The position numbers were made by a program, and so were the translations under genes. The notes beneath the pieces were generated by a model. That model was not told where the DNA came from. It saw nothing but the letters and a program-made list of their open reading frames with translations, and searched no databases. This document shows positions 12,401 to 20,719 of a DNA stretch of 64,000 nucleotides, in pieces. Position 1 is the first letter of the stretch. Every line of letters starts with the position of its first letter. This DNA is from Marthasterias glacialis (lineage: Eukaryota > Echinodermata > Asteroidea > Forcipulatida > Asteriidae), in assembly GCA_911728455.2 (NCBI GenBank), contig OU452236.1:8426171-8490170 (forward strand), read 5' to 3'.

Positions 12401-12801
12401 TTTAAGTCCTTGTCACCACTCTTTTATTCCCGTTCATAAATGCCCTTTTTGTTAAAAAGCGTAAAAATGTAGGAAAATCTGTAAAACTTTGCAGGTGTTT
12501 ATCTTTGCAGGCTTTAACTTGGCAATTGATGCCACTGGCTCCTCCCCATGTTTTGGTAGGACAATAATAATGAATAACATTGAACAGCTCTGAGACTGAG
12601 CCAAGACTAAAGGCTGTTATGAGATCAAGGTTGAAACCAACACCAAGACAACAGGAAAATTGATTTTGTACATTATGTCTACTTTTTCTGACAGCTTCTT
12701 TAGGTGCAATGTTATCCGATCTGCAATCCCTCACGGCTGAAGTCCTGAAGGATGATGAAGATGATGGTAACCATAGCGACGAGAACTCAGACAAAGGATA
12801 G
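400..12801 (+). CDS. CCHCR1: CCHCR1 orthologue, coiled-coil alpha-helical rod protein 1 (15 exons, 5' partial)
   Basis: Exons read from the sequence: 400-535, 1300-1407, 2133-2185, 3408-3495, 4796-4906, 5923-6029, 6911-7023, 7639-7759, 8044-8168, 8642-8712, 9138-9255, 9961-10062, 10695-10846, 11988-12141, 12695-12801. All junctions are GT-AG and every phase matches, giving about 555 residues and a TAG stop at 12799-12801. The product is coiled coil rich in Glu, Lys, Gln and Leu almost throughout. It matches human CCHCR1, as I remember it, colinearly: WREKVFELLVQLKSQ (human WREKVFALMVQLKAQ), LLARKDAIWRLKEE (LIARKLALAQLRQE), ERKLNDARREQAKA (ERRLNEARREHAKA), KQEGLIGQYKTQR (QQEGLLSRYKQQR) and a final LSDLQSLTAEV block. 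Human CCHCR1 is a centrosome and P-body coiled-coil protein; the same role here is inference. The N-terminal exons lie left of the window. Confidence 0.93.
616..980. mobile_element. MITE with about 20-bp perfect terminal inverted repeats (copy 1)
   Basis: The left end AGCCCCAGCTCAACATTGGT is mirrored exactly by ACCAATGTTGAGCTGGGGCT at the right end. There is no transposase. A second copy of the same length lies at 52892-53251 in gene 2. The flanks are TCAA and TTAA here and TTAA and TGAA in copy 2, so a TTAA target duplication (piggyBac type) is possible but imperfect. Confidence 0.85.
1740..1830. repeat. Fragment of the C/G-run 'AGCGGCGTAGCC' repeat family
   Basis: The text GAAAAAGCAATGCCCCCCAC followed by TGGCCATGCTGCTG is the reverse complement of the 5' part of the element at 29147-29365. 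The other end is not clear. The rest of this intron (1408-2132) is AT-rich with nothing recognisable. Confidence 0.4.
2420..2700 (+). repeat. Dispersed repeat, inverted counterpart at 10958-11215
   Basis: It contains a short tandem of GAGAGTACCGCT and the hairpin TTTTCTCGACTGAGAAAATG. The minus strand of 10958-11215 has the same order of blocks: GTACCGCTGGCACA, TCTCGAGAAAAT and the final GGTTCACTCTGACT. The family is unidentified. Confidence 0.5.
2800..2967. repeat. Two short repeat fragments (CTCTATCTATT family and GGCTTTGG foldback family)
   Basis: Bases 2810-2870 (CTCTATCTATTGGGAAAATG and AATTTGACCTTAGAGG) recur at 57570-57640 and, inverted, at 29545-29612. Bases 2868-2967 resemble the foldback element at 6723-6860, with AAGGCTTTGGCTTTG at one side and GCGAAAGCCGTGGTTGTG at the other. 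Confidence 0.5.
2968..3240 (+). mobile_element. SINE, family A (tRNA-like head, GGGTTTTCAGTCCCTACCTG body)
   Basis: The head carries a Pol III box B, CCGGTTCGAATCCCGG. The body has GGGTTTTCAGTCCCTACCTG, TTCCTCCCACATCTAAAACT and GGGTCACAGTGCAAGTCACT, with an A-rich tail. Further copies or pieces lie at 15147-15422, 28070-28284, 35259-35333, 35878-36187, 45003-45085 and 58838-59070. Confidence 0.85.
3541..4490. repeat. Higher-order tandem array in a CCHCR1 intron
   Basis: The basic unit of about 45 bp contains AGGCAGCATGGCTAGGCAGT followed by AGAGATCA or TGATATCA variants. Several units plus a different segment (GATGATGATATATAGCAAGT through GCAAGTTTAAATTGTGTAG) form a compound unit. The marker TTGATGATGA begins at 3781, 4070 and 4395, so the higher-order period is 289 then 325 bp. 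Confidence 0.9.
4796..8168 (+). CDS. CCHCR1: CCHCR1 middle exons with the conserved LLARK motif
   Basis: Five exons: 4796-4906, 5923-6029, 6911-7023, 7639-7759 and 8044-8168. They encode VADLDEKIVSLQNKCHLLEH, then LQEELMSVQQVAELLDSRLN, then FDHRVSFAVGRINILKG running into LLARKDAIWRL, a hydrophilic linker rich in Asp, Glu and Gln, and a further helix TYQQLGMELQRVTHERDALA. The acceptor at 6911 is chosen over the one 7 bp downstream because the downstream choice gives an immediate stop. The Asp/Glu-rich linker (PPEQTDGDKMDDGDKDSESN) interrupts the coiled coil at the same place as the short Pro-rich linker of the human protein. Confidence 0.88.
5085..5182 (-). mobile_element. SINE family C fragment
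   Basis: The minus strand matches the 3' part of the element at 44466-44640: a box B-like GTTTGAATCCCACC and the ACTCAGCACTGAGTA region. It abuts a family B SINE on its right. Confidence 0.6.
5189..5495 (+). mobile_element. SINE, family B (tRNA-Leu-like head)
   Basis: The head GTTGTGGCTGAGGGGATAAG with GTGTGGGTTCCAGTCC resembles a class II (Leu or Ser) tRNA with A and B boxes. It is followed by AAGCAAGACACTTAACCATT and GGACGGGACGTAAAACCGTA. The same body appears inverted at 15840-15945, 26590-26765, 28745-29070, 51885-52005 and 60275-60525. Confidence 0.85.
5533..5800 (+). mobile_element. Degenerate SINE-like repeat with CTCTCCGG body
   Basis: GTGCCTTAAGCACTCGCCTC, CACCACTGTGGCC, GGTTCTCTC and GGTTTTCCTCTC follow the order of a tRNA-headed repeat common in marine invertebrates, from memory. 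No second copy was found in this window. Simple ATT repeats follow at 5830-5850. Confidence 0.45.
6150..6310 (+). mobile_element. SINE family C copy
   Basis: It contains AAAGACATCTCTAAAATGCA, GTGGGTTTGAATCCCACCAG and CAGAAAGTACTGAGTAAACA, matching 44466-44640 in order. The tRNA-like head is worn down. Confidence 0.65.
6311..6520 (-). mobile_element. SINE family B copy, inverted
   Basis: On the minus strand it has GGGTTCGAATCCTGGTTGTG, AAGGACACAA-complement and the CCCAGGTGTAAATGGGTACC block shared with 55235-55450 and 60275-60525. It is joined directly to a family C copy. Confidence 0.65.
6723..6860. mobile_element. Foldback MITE, GGCCCTTTTC ends
   Basis: GGGCCCTTTTCAGGCTTTGG at the left faces CCAAAGCC followed by GAAAAGGGCC at the right. 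Length is 138 bp with no coding capacity. A diverged piece lies at 2868-2967 and a possible one at 16580-16660. Confidence 0.7.
7421..7493. repeat. (GTT)n microsatellite
   Basis: GTT triplets are interrupted by GTG and GCT. The rest of the intron 7024-7638 shows nothing recognisable. Confidence 0.9.
8190..8350. repeat. Degenerate GACTCG-type short repeat
   Basis: Irregular repeats of GACTCG, GACTCA and AACTCG fill this stretch. Related text appears at 14040-14150, 14520-14580 and 41560-41610. A G-rich run (GGAGGGGAGGGGAGGGG) lies near 8460-8476. Confidence 0.6.
8642..12801 (+). CDS. CCHCR1: CCHCR1 C-terminal exons and stop
   Basis: Six exons: 8642-8712, 9138-9255, 9961-10062, 10695-10846, 11988-12141 and 12695-12801. 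Exon 9138-9255 encodes SLESRSAKLDRAETDCQEST, which lines up with the human QESLASLGLQLEVARQGQQEST stretch. Exon 10695-10846 gives VSLRQLERQMVRERDRSAEI and ends in EKDRNLLM (human ERDKNLML). The penultimate exon has the invariant-looking LKQEGLIGQYKTQR followed by a divergent polar tail. The last exon encodes ASLGAMLSDLQSLTAEVLKD followed by an acidic end, DNHSDEN-like, and TAG. A strong donor-like site lies 33 bp past the stop. Confidence 0.9.
8722..8962. repeat. Tandem duplication of about 125 bp
   Basis: AACCCTCCTACTGTCTGACC followed by ATTCAATA occurs at about 8730 and 8853. Both copies continue through a GCCAGCCTGCAA block and a TATGTGGTG block. Confidence 0.85.
9256..9850 (+). pseudogene. 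Three decayed tandem copies of the 3' half of CCHCR1 exon 9138-9255 plus its donor and intron start
   Basis: The true exon ends with ATGGAGTTGGCTAAACTTCA, CTGTCAACTGATAGAG and the donor GGTATTC. Copies begin near 9347, 9500 and 9664. They keep AACTTGAAGATGGAAC or a variant, CTGTCAACTGATAGAGGTAT or a variant, and the following CCACTGGCAG and CTAATCCCA blocks. They start inside the exon, so no acceptor was copied. They are frameshifted and not coding. Confidence 0.85.
10212..10545. mobile_element. PIF/Harbinger-type MITE
   Basis: The ends are GAGCAAGTTCGATCAAGGAC and its exact reverse complement, and at least 22 bp are perfect. Both sides carry TTA (10209-10211 and 10546-10548), the target duplication typical of PIF/Harbinger elements. 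The 334-bp interior has no ORF of note. It lies in a CCHCR1 intron. Confidence 0.85.
10958..11230 (-). repeat. Inverted copy of the dispersed repeat at 2420-2700
   Basis: On the minus strand the block order of 2420-2700 is repeated, with many changes. The rest of the intron 11231-11987 shows nothing clear. Confidence 0.5.
12266..12431. mobile_element. Foldback element with GGGAATAAAAGAGT ends (copy 1)
   Basis: The left GGGAATAAAAGAGTAGTGAG pairs with CACCACTCTTTTATTCCC at the right. Internal inverted pairs are AAACGGCCGTTTAAA with TTTAAACAGCTGTTTAA, and a CGTGGCCGTG-like core. A second copy is in gene 2 at 54500-54662. Confidence 0.75.
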
Positions 12802-14149
12802 ACACGCCCAAACCTAAAGTCTCGTACCCTGTGGGTAAGTGTGACCTAACTCCCCGCATAAACCTAGTTTACATGAGCTGGCTCGAGTTATTTACCAGTC
12901 ATGTGGTTCTTCCCAATTTAACCCGATTTCCGTAAATAAGCAAGATTGTTTGAAAATAGCCTGTAGAATCATTAAAGCCTGTATCATCTTATTAGTTGCA
13001 CTGTGAACCAGCCTATGGGTCAGCGGCAAAGCCAGGATTTTTCATGGGGGGCACCTGGGGGGGGAGTGGCACTGAGAATTTATGGGGTGCTGTTGTGTGT
13101 TAGAACAGTGGCGGCGGTTTGCTTACTTTGCTAATGGGATTTTAACGCGTCGGACTTTTGTCAGACTTTCAGTGGCATTGTCAAGGCTGTGATTGGTCAA
13201 TACATTAGTAGACTTTAATGGATCGGCCTATTTTATAGCACTCTTTAGCACTAGACTTTATTGCAAATGTATTGAGATTTGCCCTAAGCTTGGTACTAGT
13301 CCAAGGCTTTCCCAAAGCCCAGAGAGACGCTGTTGGAATTTTGCAGACACTTCTTGAGCGTGTTTACCCGTTGAAGCCGAGGGCTTTAACAGAAGGGAAC
13401 CTGGTGCCCTCGCTTTGCTTCCATGTACAAAACTAATGGGGAGTCACTACAAAAAAACTAAACAAAACAGAAGACCCCGAACGACCGCGTCAGTTAGTTT
13501 TTTCCCCCCAATATTTTGGGGGGTTACAGGCACTGTGCCTACTGAGGGTTAATCGTGTCTGAGGTCCAGTACGATTTGGGCAGCAGCTTTTATAGCCTTC
13601 TATTTTTAATTCATCACGCATGATTAGTTTTTGTTGTGCTGGACCAATCTCCATCATGCACATATGGGCACCCGCTTTTGATTTCACTTCGTGTTATTTT
13701 GTATTTTTTTTTATGCATCGCTGACTGCGGCCTTCCCATTGAGTTTAAGAATCACAGGTGTTAAAAGAGTGGCTAACACTCATACATGGCCGCACACACA
13801 AGTACTTCACAGATGACTTGGTCTCTAGTATGTCTAGGTCTGCTTCTCATGAAGTGAAGTGAAGACAAGTTTGTGGAGGCATTGTTGTAGTTCCATTCAC
13901 TGGACCGTGTCATGGTGTTGTACACATCTATACTTCACATTAGGACGGTTTAGAAAACAGTGTCGTTTAGCGTCCATCCTTTCAATTTCAGCAGGAGAGA
14001 GGGGTTTTTTTTCTTCATGTCGCAAATCAGTACATGTATAGTGTTGAAGGTCTCAAGACCTTTTTTTGCGGTCTCTGGTCTCCAGTCTACCCCTCGGGCT
14101 GCAAAAGTCTTGGTCTCGGATGGGCTGGTCTCGGTCTCCTCCTAAGATG

Positions 14150-14520
14150 CAGCGGTGTAACTAGGGAAACATTTTAGGGGGGGGGGCACAAGGGGGTGCA
14201 CCTTTTTTTCCTAGGGGGAACTTTTGGCGAATTCAAACTGTAGTTTTCTGTTTGTATCTTTTCTAAACAAGCCCCTTTCAGCACTTTTATGTCATGCTAT
14301 GTTTTATAAAATAATCCGACATGGAGGTAAAATACATTGTCTACGTGTACATGTAAATAATTTACTTTTTTTTTTTTTTTTTACATTTAAATTACTATAG
14401 AAAAGCTTATAAAAAGTAACATTTTATTCTGAAAATTGTCAATCTCAGAAACCAGATTTCAAATGGGGGGGGGGGGGCACGTAACCCCGTGCCCCCCCCC
14501 CCCTAGTTATGACACTGCTC
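14150..14520. mobile_element. C/G-run foldback element, GTGTAACTAGGG family
   Basis: GCAGCGGTGTAACTAGGG at the left faces CCTAGTTATGACACTGC at the right, with long G and C runs just inside each end. Related copies are at 29905-30285, 33045-33360, 36895-37020 and 43100-43480. It sits inside GACTCGG-type repetitive DNA that resumes on both sides. Confidence 0.7.
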
Positions 14521-14754
14521 GGATAGGGATGTCCTGGGATGGGTCTCAGTCTTGGTCCCGGACTTCCAGGTCCCGACTACAACACTGGTACATTACACCA
14601 TCAGCCACATTGCCTGCAGTCACCATGCATGTTGCACCAACACAGTTAAGATCCAAGGATTACAAAGCCAAATAAGAAATGCAACAGTTCTTTCTTTAGG
14701 ATTTTACGCAAGAGACTGAACATTTTCTGGACGGCGTGGTTTAGGGTTGAGTGC

Positions 14755-14935
14755 ATCATACTACCCAACAGGATTGGCTGTTGCCAGCAGGATCCAATTT
14801 CATAGAACTGCTTATGGTTTATTACTTAATATAAAAAGCAAAACAAAAAAAATGTACCAAACAGTTTTGCTTAGGTTACCAGCCTGAATACTATACCCAT
14901 GTTCCTTCTGTGAATGGTTTCCTGCAGAATGGTAC
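14755..14935. repeat. AATTTCATAGAGCTGCTT-family repeat, diverged
   Basis: CCAATTTCATAGAACTGCTT is followed by GCTTAGGTTACCAGCC. The same order is seen at 37368-37510 and 62637-62820, and a compact foldback member is at 21919-22049. Confidence 0.5.
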
Positions 14936-15146
14936 CTCCAAGAATACGCGGATGATGACGTCATGTGACTTGGGCCAACACCTGAGAATTCAAAAAATGA
15001 AGTTGTCCCAGTACTTACCTTCTACATCTATACCTTTTGGACTTTATATTATTTATGTAAATTTGATATTGTTTTATATGTAAATGTTATATGATATAAT
15101 TTATGTAAATTTAATCCTCGTCTACTCTGAGAAATATTTTGATGTC

Positions 15147-15422
15147 TTGGGTGGTTGTGTTGTCGTAATGGTATCTTTCCTCGCCTTCCACCTCTAGGAC
15201 CCTGGTGCGAATCCCGCTGGGGGCACTTTGTGGATTGGGTTTTCAGTCCCTACCTGATTGCATGGCTTTTCCCAGGAATGAATCTCATGGGTTTCCCTCC
15301 CACATCTAACACAGAAACGTCCTTCCTGGTCTTCTCTCCATTGGGTTTTGGGGTAATAATACAGTGATTAAGTTCACTTTTCTGAGAATCCTTGGCTTCA
15401 CTTCAAGAATTAATAAACTAAA
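15147..15422 (+). mobile_element. SINE family A copy
   Basis: The head has CCTTCCACCTCTAGGACCCT and GCGAATCCCGC. The body has GGGTTTTCAGTCCCTACCTG and the CCCTCCCACATCTAACAC block, and ends in an A-rich tail. Confidence 0.8.
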
Positions 15423-15839
15423 AGAAATCTCTGTCTCAAATGCTAATAGAGTAGAAAAATTAGCATTTGGAGACACGTTCAGCACTTGAAATCAGTTTCT
15501 TATTTTGAAAGCTGCAATCGGAATAAACATTTGAACATGCTAATAAAAAATCCCTGACAAAATATATAGCATCGTTTGCACTAAAACGTGACCCCCAAGT
15601 TTTATGACTTTTTGTCAGAGGTTGTTGTTTTGTTATTTATGCAATTCGCCCATCACACAAGGCCCAAAGGCCACTCGAGGTGTGGGCTACAGAATGGATA
15701 GAAACCTTCCCCCAATGCGCAGAAGCAAGACATGGCGAGATATAAACGCAAGTCTCTACACAGCACAGCTAAGAACAGGGAGGGGGTAAACGAATCCATT
15801 GCGAGACAAACATAACTGCCTCTTCCCCCTATTTGAAGC

Positions 15840-15945
15840 ATTTATAGTTAAGTGTCTTGCTCAAGGACACAAGTCATGACCGGGATTCGAACCCACATCC
15901 TGATGACTTAGCAACCAAAAACTTGAGTCCGATGCACTAAAGCGT
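15840..15945 (-). mobile_element. SINE family B head, inverted
   Basis: On the minus strand it carries GGGTTCGAATCCCGGTCATG and CTTGAGCAAGACACTTAAC. The body is missing. Confidence 0.7.
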
Positions 15946-17199
15946 TCTGTGTTTATTGGGGATTCAGGATCGAAATGAATTTACTGTTCCAATATACAAA
16001 TAATGAATTTTTATTATTATTTTTTGATAGATATGTTAATGGTTACAAATACTATAGTGTAGTGGAAATGAAATGTATGTCTATTTATGAAGTTAAGTTT
16101 CCATTTTATTTAAGAGAAGCATGTATGAATTCATGATTAAAAAAATGTAGTCATTTTTTTATTTTGAAGATTTAATTTTCACGTTAATTTTGTTGTTGTT
16201 AATATGTCTGTAATCATGTATTTATCACAACAGACAGACCGCAAAAGGTAGCAAATAAGTGGCCAAGGGAATTCAAACCAGCGCCATAGTTCAAACATTT
16301 TTCCTTTCTTTTTTTAGTGAGGGGGGAACCTAGTTGTTCCACTATGGAAAGCCCCACGATAAAAAGAAAATCGGTTTTATATTATATACATACATATATA
16401 CAGGTATACAGGTAAACAGGTAGAGAACAAAGAAAACAGCAACCTGTCTCGGGTGGAACTGTTCGAGTGCTCTCGCTGTTCGTAATAATAGCCATACAGC
16501 ACTTTTGTTGGTGGGCGGTCAACGTACACCACTCATCTACTGCTCTATAGGGCCAGGTCAAATGCCTTGGGGACCCTCTTGGCCCCGTCCCGGCTGAGGC
16601 TCCGTCCGCCTGTTTGAAGGCCCATACCGAAAGCGCAGTTTTTCAGAAAAGGACCGTGCCTTATCTGCCAATTGATCATTTTGATCAGAGATCTTGGTAG
16701 CATTTTTTTTTTTTTTTTAACGCACGGATATGACCAGCATGAAGGAACCAAACCTGGGTAACAACAGTTGGCGCGGACCACGCGGGAAGGCGGGAAATGA
16801 CCTGAAATAAAACTAAACAGGTAGCGAGCAAAGACAAATAAACTGATTTAAGGTTGAAGTGGTTGAAGTGCCTATTGATCCCACGCTCCCACGCTCACCA
16901 TTTTGGAAGTCAATAGGTATTGAGCACTACACTGTTTAACACAAAGTGACACTGACTTCCTAAATGGCGCAAGCAAGATTATTGGTATGTTGACGTCAGG
17001 TGAATTGGGTGAGAGTTTCTTAAGCAGAAAATATTGCTGAACAATTTTCTGCTATTGAGCGAAAACGAAACCTTATTCTATCAGCGCACTTTAGCTACTT
17101 TTTGTGCCTTATATAAACAGCTCTATGAAATTCGGCCCAGTTCGTCAATGACTGGTCTGGTCACAAAAATAAAATCAAAAGTAAGAAAATATGTGAAGT
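15946..17199. other. Gene-free stretch with minor repeat traces
   Basis: It is mostly AT-rich. Bases 16580-16660 resemble the foldback family of 6723-6860. Bases 16880-16930 (CACGCTCACCATTTTGG and AGTCAATAG) recur at 58083-58112. No exon is supported. Confidence 0.5.
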
Positions 17200-17440
17200 C
17201 AAATGCTGGAGCGCAAATGTTTCCTTCAGTTGGAGTTCAGACTCGACACCCCCTTCACTGGTCGTCCTCTCACACAAAATGACCATCTTTATCAACGCAT
17301 TCAGATCTCTGCTGCTCGTGTTATTACCTTGTCAAAACAAAGTCATCCCATATTAGTACACCTATACTTTACACTGGCTACCAAGCTATCGCTCTTTGTA
17401 TTTAAATTCTCTCTGCATAATATCGATGATTTCCATAGGA
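17200..17440 (+). mobile_element. LINE relic, C-terminal end of a reverse transcriptase ORF
   Basis: One frame gives HLYQRIQISAARVITLSKQS and then HPILVHLYFTLATKLSLFVF. This has the pattern RIQxSAARVIT followed by a hydrophobic block that closes the RT region in CR1/L2/RTE-like non-LTR retrotransposons. Only about 70 codons remain, without the catalytic FADD motif, so the class is not fixed. Confidence 0.6.
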
Positions 17441-17640
17441 ATGTTTCTGTCTGAAATACTGTCAAAGTCGAGAAAATAGAATTTTGAAGACCCGGATTTT
17501 AATTGCTGTGGTAACAATCGAAATTAAGGACAATGTGTTTTGACATGCTGAAAAGTATGCACATTTTCTTTTTACTATTTTCTCCGGACTTGGACGACTG
17601 ATTGAGCAAAAATTCCTCTAAACCTTACAATCCTCGCGAA
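17441..17640 (+). repeat. Dispersed repeat family E copy (TTTCTGTCTGAAATACTGTC)
   Basis: TTTCTGTCTGAAATACTGTC, GTCGAGAAAATAGAATTTTG, AACAATCGAAATTAAGGACA and the TGCTGAAAAGT block follow in order. Other copies are at 39284-39660, 43545-43760 and, inverted, 45640-45905. A shorter piece is at 26835-26945. Confidence 0.75.
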
Positions 17641-17683
17641 CTACGTTCTGACAATTCAAACCTCCTCATTGAACCTAAAACTA

Positions 17684-17872
17684 CACTGCAAAAACCGAGA
17701 TGTTAAATTGATTCTCTTGGTAGGCCCTAACTATATGTGACAATACCTCCTCAACACCGACATGGTGTAAATTTTACCAATGATAAAGCAATGGGGATAA
17801 ATAACACCATGTCGGGTGTTGTCATATATAGATACCAAGAGAATCAATTTAACACCCCCAGTTTTTGCAGTG
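17684..17872. mobile_element. MITE with CACTGCAAAAAC ends and TA target duplication
   Basis: CACTGCAAAAACCGAGATGT through ATTCTCTTGGTA is mirrored at the right by TACCAAGAGAATCAATTTAA and GTTTTTGCAGTG. TA flanks both ends (17682-17683 and 17873-17874), as in Tc1/mariner-type elements. The inner halves also pair through ACACCGACATGG and CCATGTCGGGTGT. Confidence 0.85.
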
Positions 17873-19555
17873 TAATTTTTTCATGTGGTGATCGGTCTTT
17901 TTCTCATGAGGTCCATAAAATAAATTGCCATATTTATGTCAAATCATCTGGGTTTTTTTTATCCAGTTTAAAAAAAAACAACCTAAAAACTCATATTTGA
18001 AATGGAGCATCTACGTACTTTTTTTAATTTGATTTTATTTTGTTTTCTTTCTTTCGTTCTTTTTTTCTTTCTGTGTTTTTTTCCTGCTGAATCCGAGTAT
18101 TGTATTTCAATTATCTTGCACTTGTTAGGTATCCCCGCTTGAGCGCTTTCGGTAGATTTGTGGGCTTTCTAAATTTGCATTATTTATTATTATGACCAAA
18201 AGATGCGTGAACCAACCTTGACAAACAAATTTATCAATTATATCCGACCACTGGAATGGTAAGTTCCTTGCTGGTACAATAATGGTATTTTGGGCGTTTC
18301 CAGGTCACTTTCACCGTTTTTAAGACCGTTTGTCGAGCTTGACAATACTTATTCACAAACGAGGGTCACATTTTTCTTCTTGGGAGTTGGGGGATAATAA
18401 AATAACGACTCAGAAGTTTAACTGGTGTGAAATTGGGGGCTGATGTACCATTGGGAGAGATGTGAAAATGAAATACAGTATTGGGGAAAGTTGTGTTTAG
18501 GAACCGACCTGTTTGTTTACTTGTTTGTGTTGCTTGTTCGTTTGCTTGCTTCATTTGTTCTGGTTTTTTCCCGCGCTTTTTTTCTGCTTTAGTGGTTGCG
18601 TGCTTTACAAGCCTCCCGATGTTCTGTTTGCATGCCTGGATTTGCTCACCCCTGCTTTGTAGCTTGCTTCACTGGTTTGGATCAGGGTGCGCCACACTAA
18701 ATAGGCTCCCATAGCAACCAATGCTAAATATTCAAAAATACTCAAAAAATACTTAAAAGTCTCTCAGCCTCTAGAAAACAAATCAGATATATTTTCTGAC
18801 AATTGAACTTCATTTTTTTCCCTTCAATTTCTAGTAGGTTAGCCGTTGAAAAGTTTTGGTAGGCTGGTCCAAAATAAAAAAAACACCCCTGAACGAGTAA
18901 ACTGGCCAGACTTCATCTTGGAATAATGAGCCAACACTGTTTAGCAAAGTAGGGCCATTTTTAGATGGCCACAGTCTACCCAAAATGCTCCAGGTTGAAA
19001 GTCAACAACCCCAGGGGCACAATGTAGGACCGTAAAAGCAAGGACCTTCAATTCTTTGATTTACAGAAAAAGTTGTGGTTTGACTTTATTAATGAGGCTC
19101 GGTGCATAGATTTCTCTCTATTTAGTGCAGTGCACCCATCACGGCTTGCTTGCTTGTGGTCGCCCTCAGCTGACGGTTTGCGACCACTTTTTGCTCAGCT
19201 TCTTAATCTTAGCCCCTCCAAGCTGTTCTATTCCTAGCTATAGATGCTTGGTCTAACCTTCAGCAAAACTAAACCCATTTTATTCCTTATATTAATAGTA
19301 TGTCCATACATCCTTGCCCTGTGTTACCAACGTTTCTTCTGACGTAATCATGTTCTCCTTCCTTCTTTGTACTCTTAGTTCTTTGACCAGAAGACCTTCC
19401 GCTTTCGTTTCCGCTACATCTGATGTTCTAACCAAAGTAGGTCATTTTTCTTTTCATCAGTTTCACGAGCAAATGTCTCTTCATTTCTTTACCTACTTCT
19501 GTCTAGTGTTATAATAAAAATAATAACAATGGTTTGTCATATAGCTCACACACCC
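17873..19555. other. Gene-free stretch, nothing recognised
   Basis: AT-rich with T-runs. Only short ORFs with no family resemblance occur. No repeat shared with the rest of the window was noticed. Confidence 0.5.
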
Positions 19556-19776
19556 TACTCTCTAAATGTAAAAGAGTGAACATTCCACTCTCTCGCCCGA
19601 GTGGTGTCAGTTTGGCTCTCTTGAGAGTGAAACTCATTGTGTATCACTCTTTTTGAGTGAAATTCGAGCGAACTTCACTCTTATTCAAGTTGAAAATGAC
19701 CGTCTTTCACTCCAACATTACTCTCTGCAAGAGTGGTATATTGCGGACGACACTCTTACATTTTAGAGAGATAGTA
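19556..19776. mobile_element. Foldback element built from AAGAGTG/CACTCTT
   Basis: The left TACTCTCTAAATGTAAAAGA pairs with TCTTACATTTTAGAGAGATA near the right end. The interior carries many further AGAGTG, CACTCT, GAGTGAA and TTCACTC pairs. Confidence 0.75.
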
Positions 19777-20189
19777 GCTAGACTTGAAGGCATTGTACGT
19801 TATTATCTCAGTTCATTAGACATACTTAGACCATTCCTCAAACTTTCCCAACTCCCTGGGGAGCATACAACCCCAAACTGCTTATATCAGCACTAAAAAG
19901 GGGGGTTAATCCAACACAATACCGCCACAGCCCTCACGGGTTCCCATTAATACACTTGGGTTAAGAGAAGCAATTAATGGTTAAGTATCTGGCTCAATGA
20001 CACAAGTGTCGCGACTGGGATGCGAATTTTTTTTTATTTATTTATTCTGTTTATTTAGTGTTATTATTTTTTAAAAGAAATTGCCATTGTCGTTTCGATT
20101 TTAATAGAAGTTATTTTTAAAATTTTAACAAAAAAGGGCACTGTTTATAGTAAATATTGGTTTTAAAATGAGACTGGCAATTTCCGTCC

Positions 20190-20345
20190 ACAAAAGAAAA
20201 TTGCGACTGGGATTCGAAACCTCCCATTTGAGGAGTTTATGCAGTAGCACACCAGAACAAGAACCAGAACCCTCACTCCGCGAATAGGCCATCAGAGTTC
20301 TCGGTCCGATGGGCCAGACCGCTCGGCCACGACACGCCAAATCCT
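20190..20345 (-). mobile_element. tRNA-like SINE, family D, inverted
   Basis: On the minus strand it reads GTGGCCGAGCGGTCTGGCCC, a CTCTGATGG arm and GGTTTCGAATCCCAGTCGCA, then TTTTCTTTTGTGGACGG. This is a class II tRNA-like layout. Copies lie inside the tandem units at 22110-22220 and 24440-24550. Confidence 0.7.
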
Positions 20346-20509
20346 ACGGTTGACTCTGAAGAACACGGACAAGTTAAGGGTGTACTTAAAAAGTTTGCCA
20401 ATACTATTATAAATGTAGCTTTCCATTTAAAGTTTTTTCCTTGACATTCTTCAACAAAACTACCGTACTTTTCTGATACGTCCCCTATGTATGGTGGCTC
20501 TGAAGGGAC

Positions 20510-20705
20510 ATCACGAATCGCAAATATCTTTGCAAATATTTTCAATTTCGAAAATATAATCGCAAATATCCGATTTGCAAATATTTTCGATCTCGCAAAT
20601 ATTACCACAAAAATCTTTGCAAATGTTATCGCAAATATCGTTGCAAATAATATTTGCGCCATCGCAAATTTCTTTGCAAATATTTTGAAATATTTACGGA
20701 GGTTT
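20510..20705. repeat. Degenerate CGCAAATATCTTTGCAAATA repeat
   Basis: GCAAATAT alternates with TTTGCAAATATTTT in both orientations, giving a self-complementary AT-rich block. It opens long meaningless frames on both strands. Confidence 0.8.
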
Positions 20706-20719
20706 TCCCACCATGTCCA

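Larger units (their letters stand above)
12802..15140 (+). other. CCHCR1: Possible spliced 3' UTR of CCHCR1
   Basis: GTGGGTAAGT puts a strong donor at 12835, 33 bp after the stop and close enough not to trigger nonsense-mediated decay. A good acceptor, TTTCCTGCAG, ends at about 14926, followed by AT-rich sequence to about 15140. No clear AATAAA lies there before the SINE at 15147. This is a tentative reading. Confidence 0.3.
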
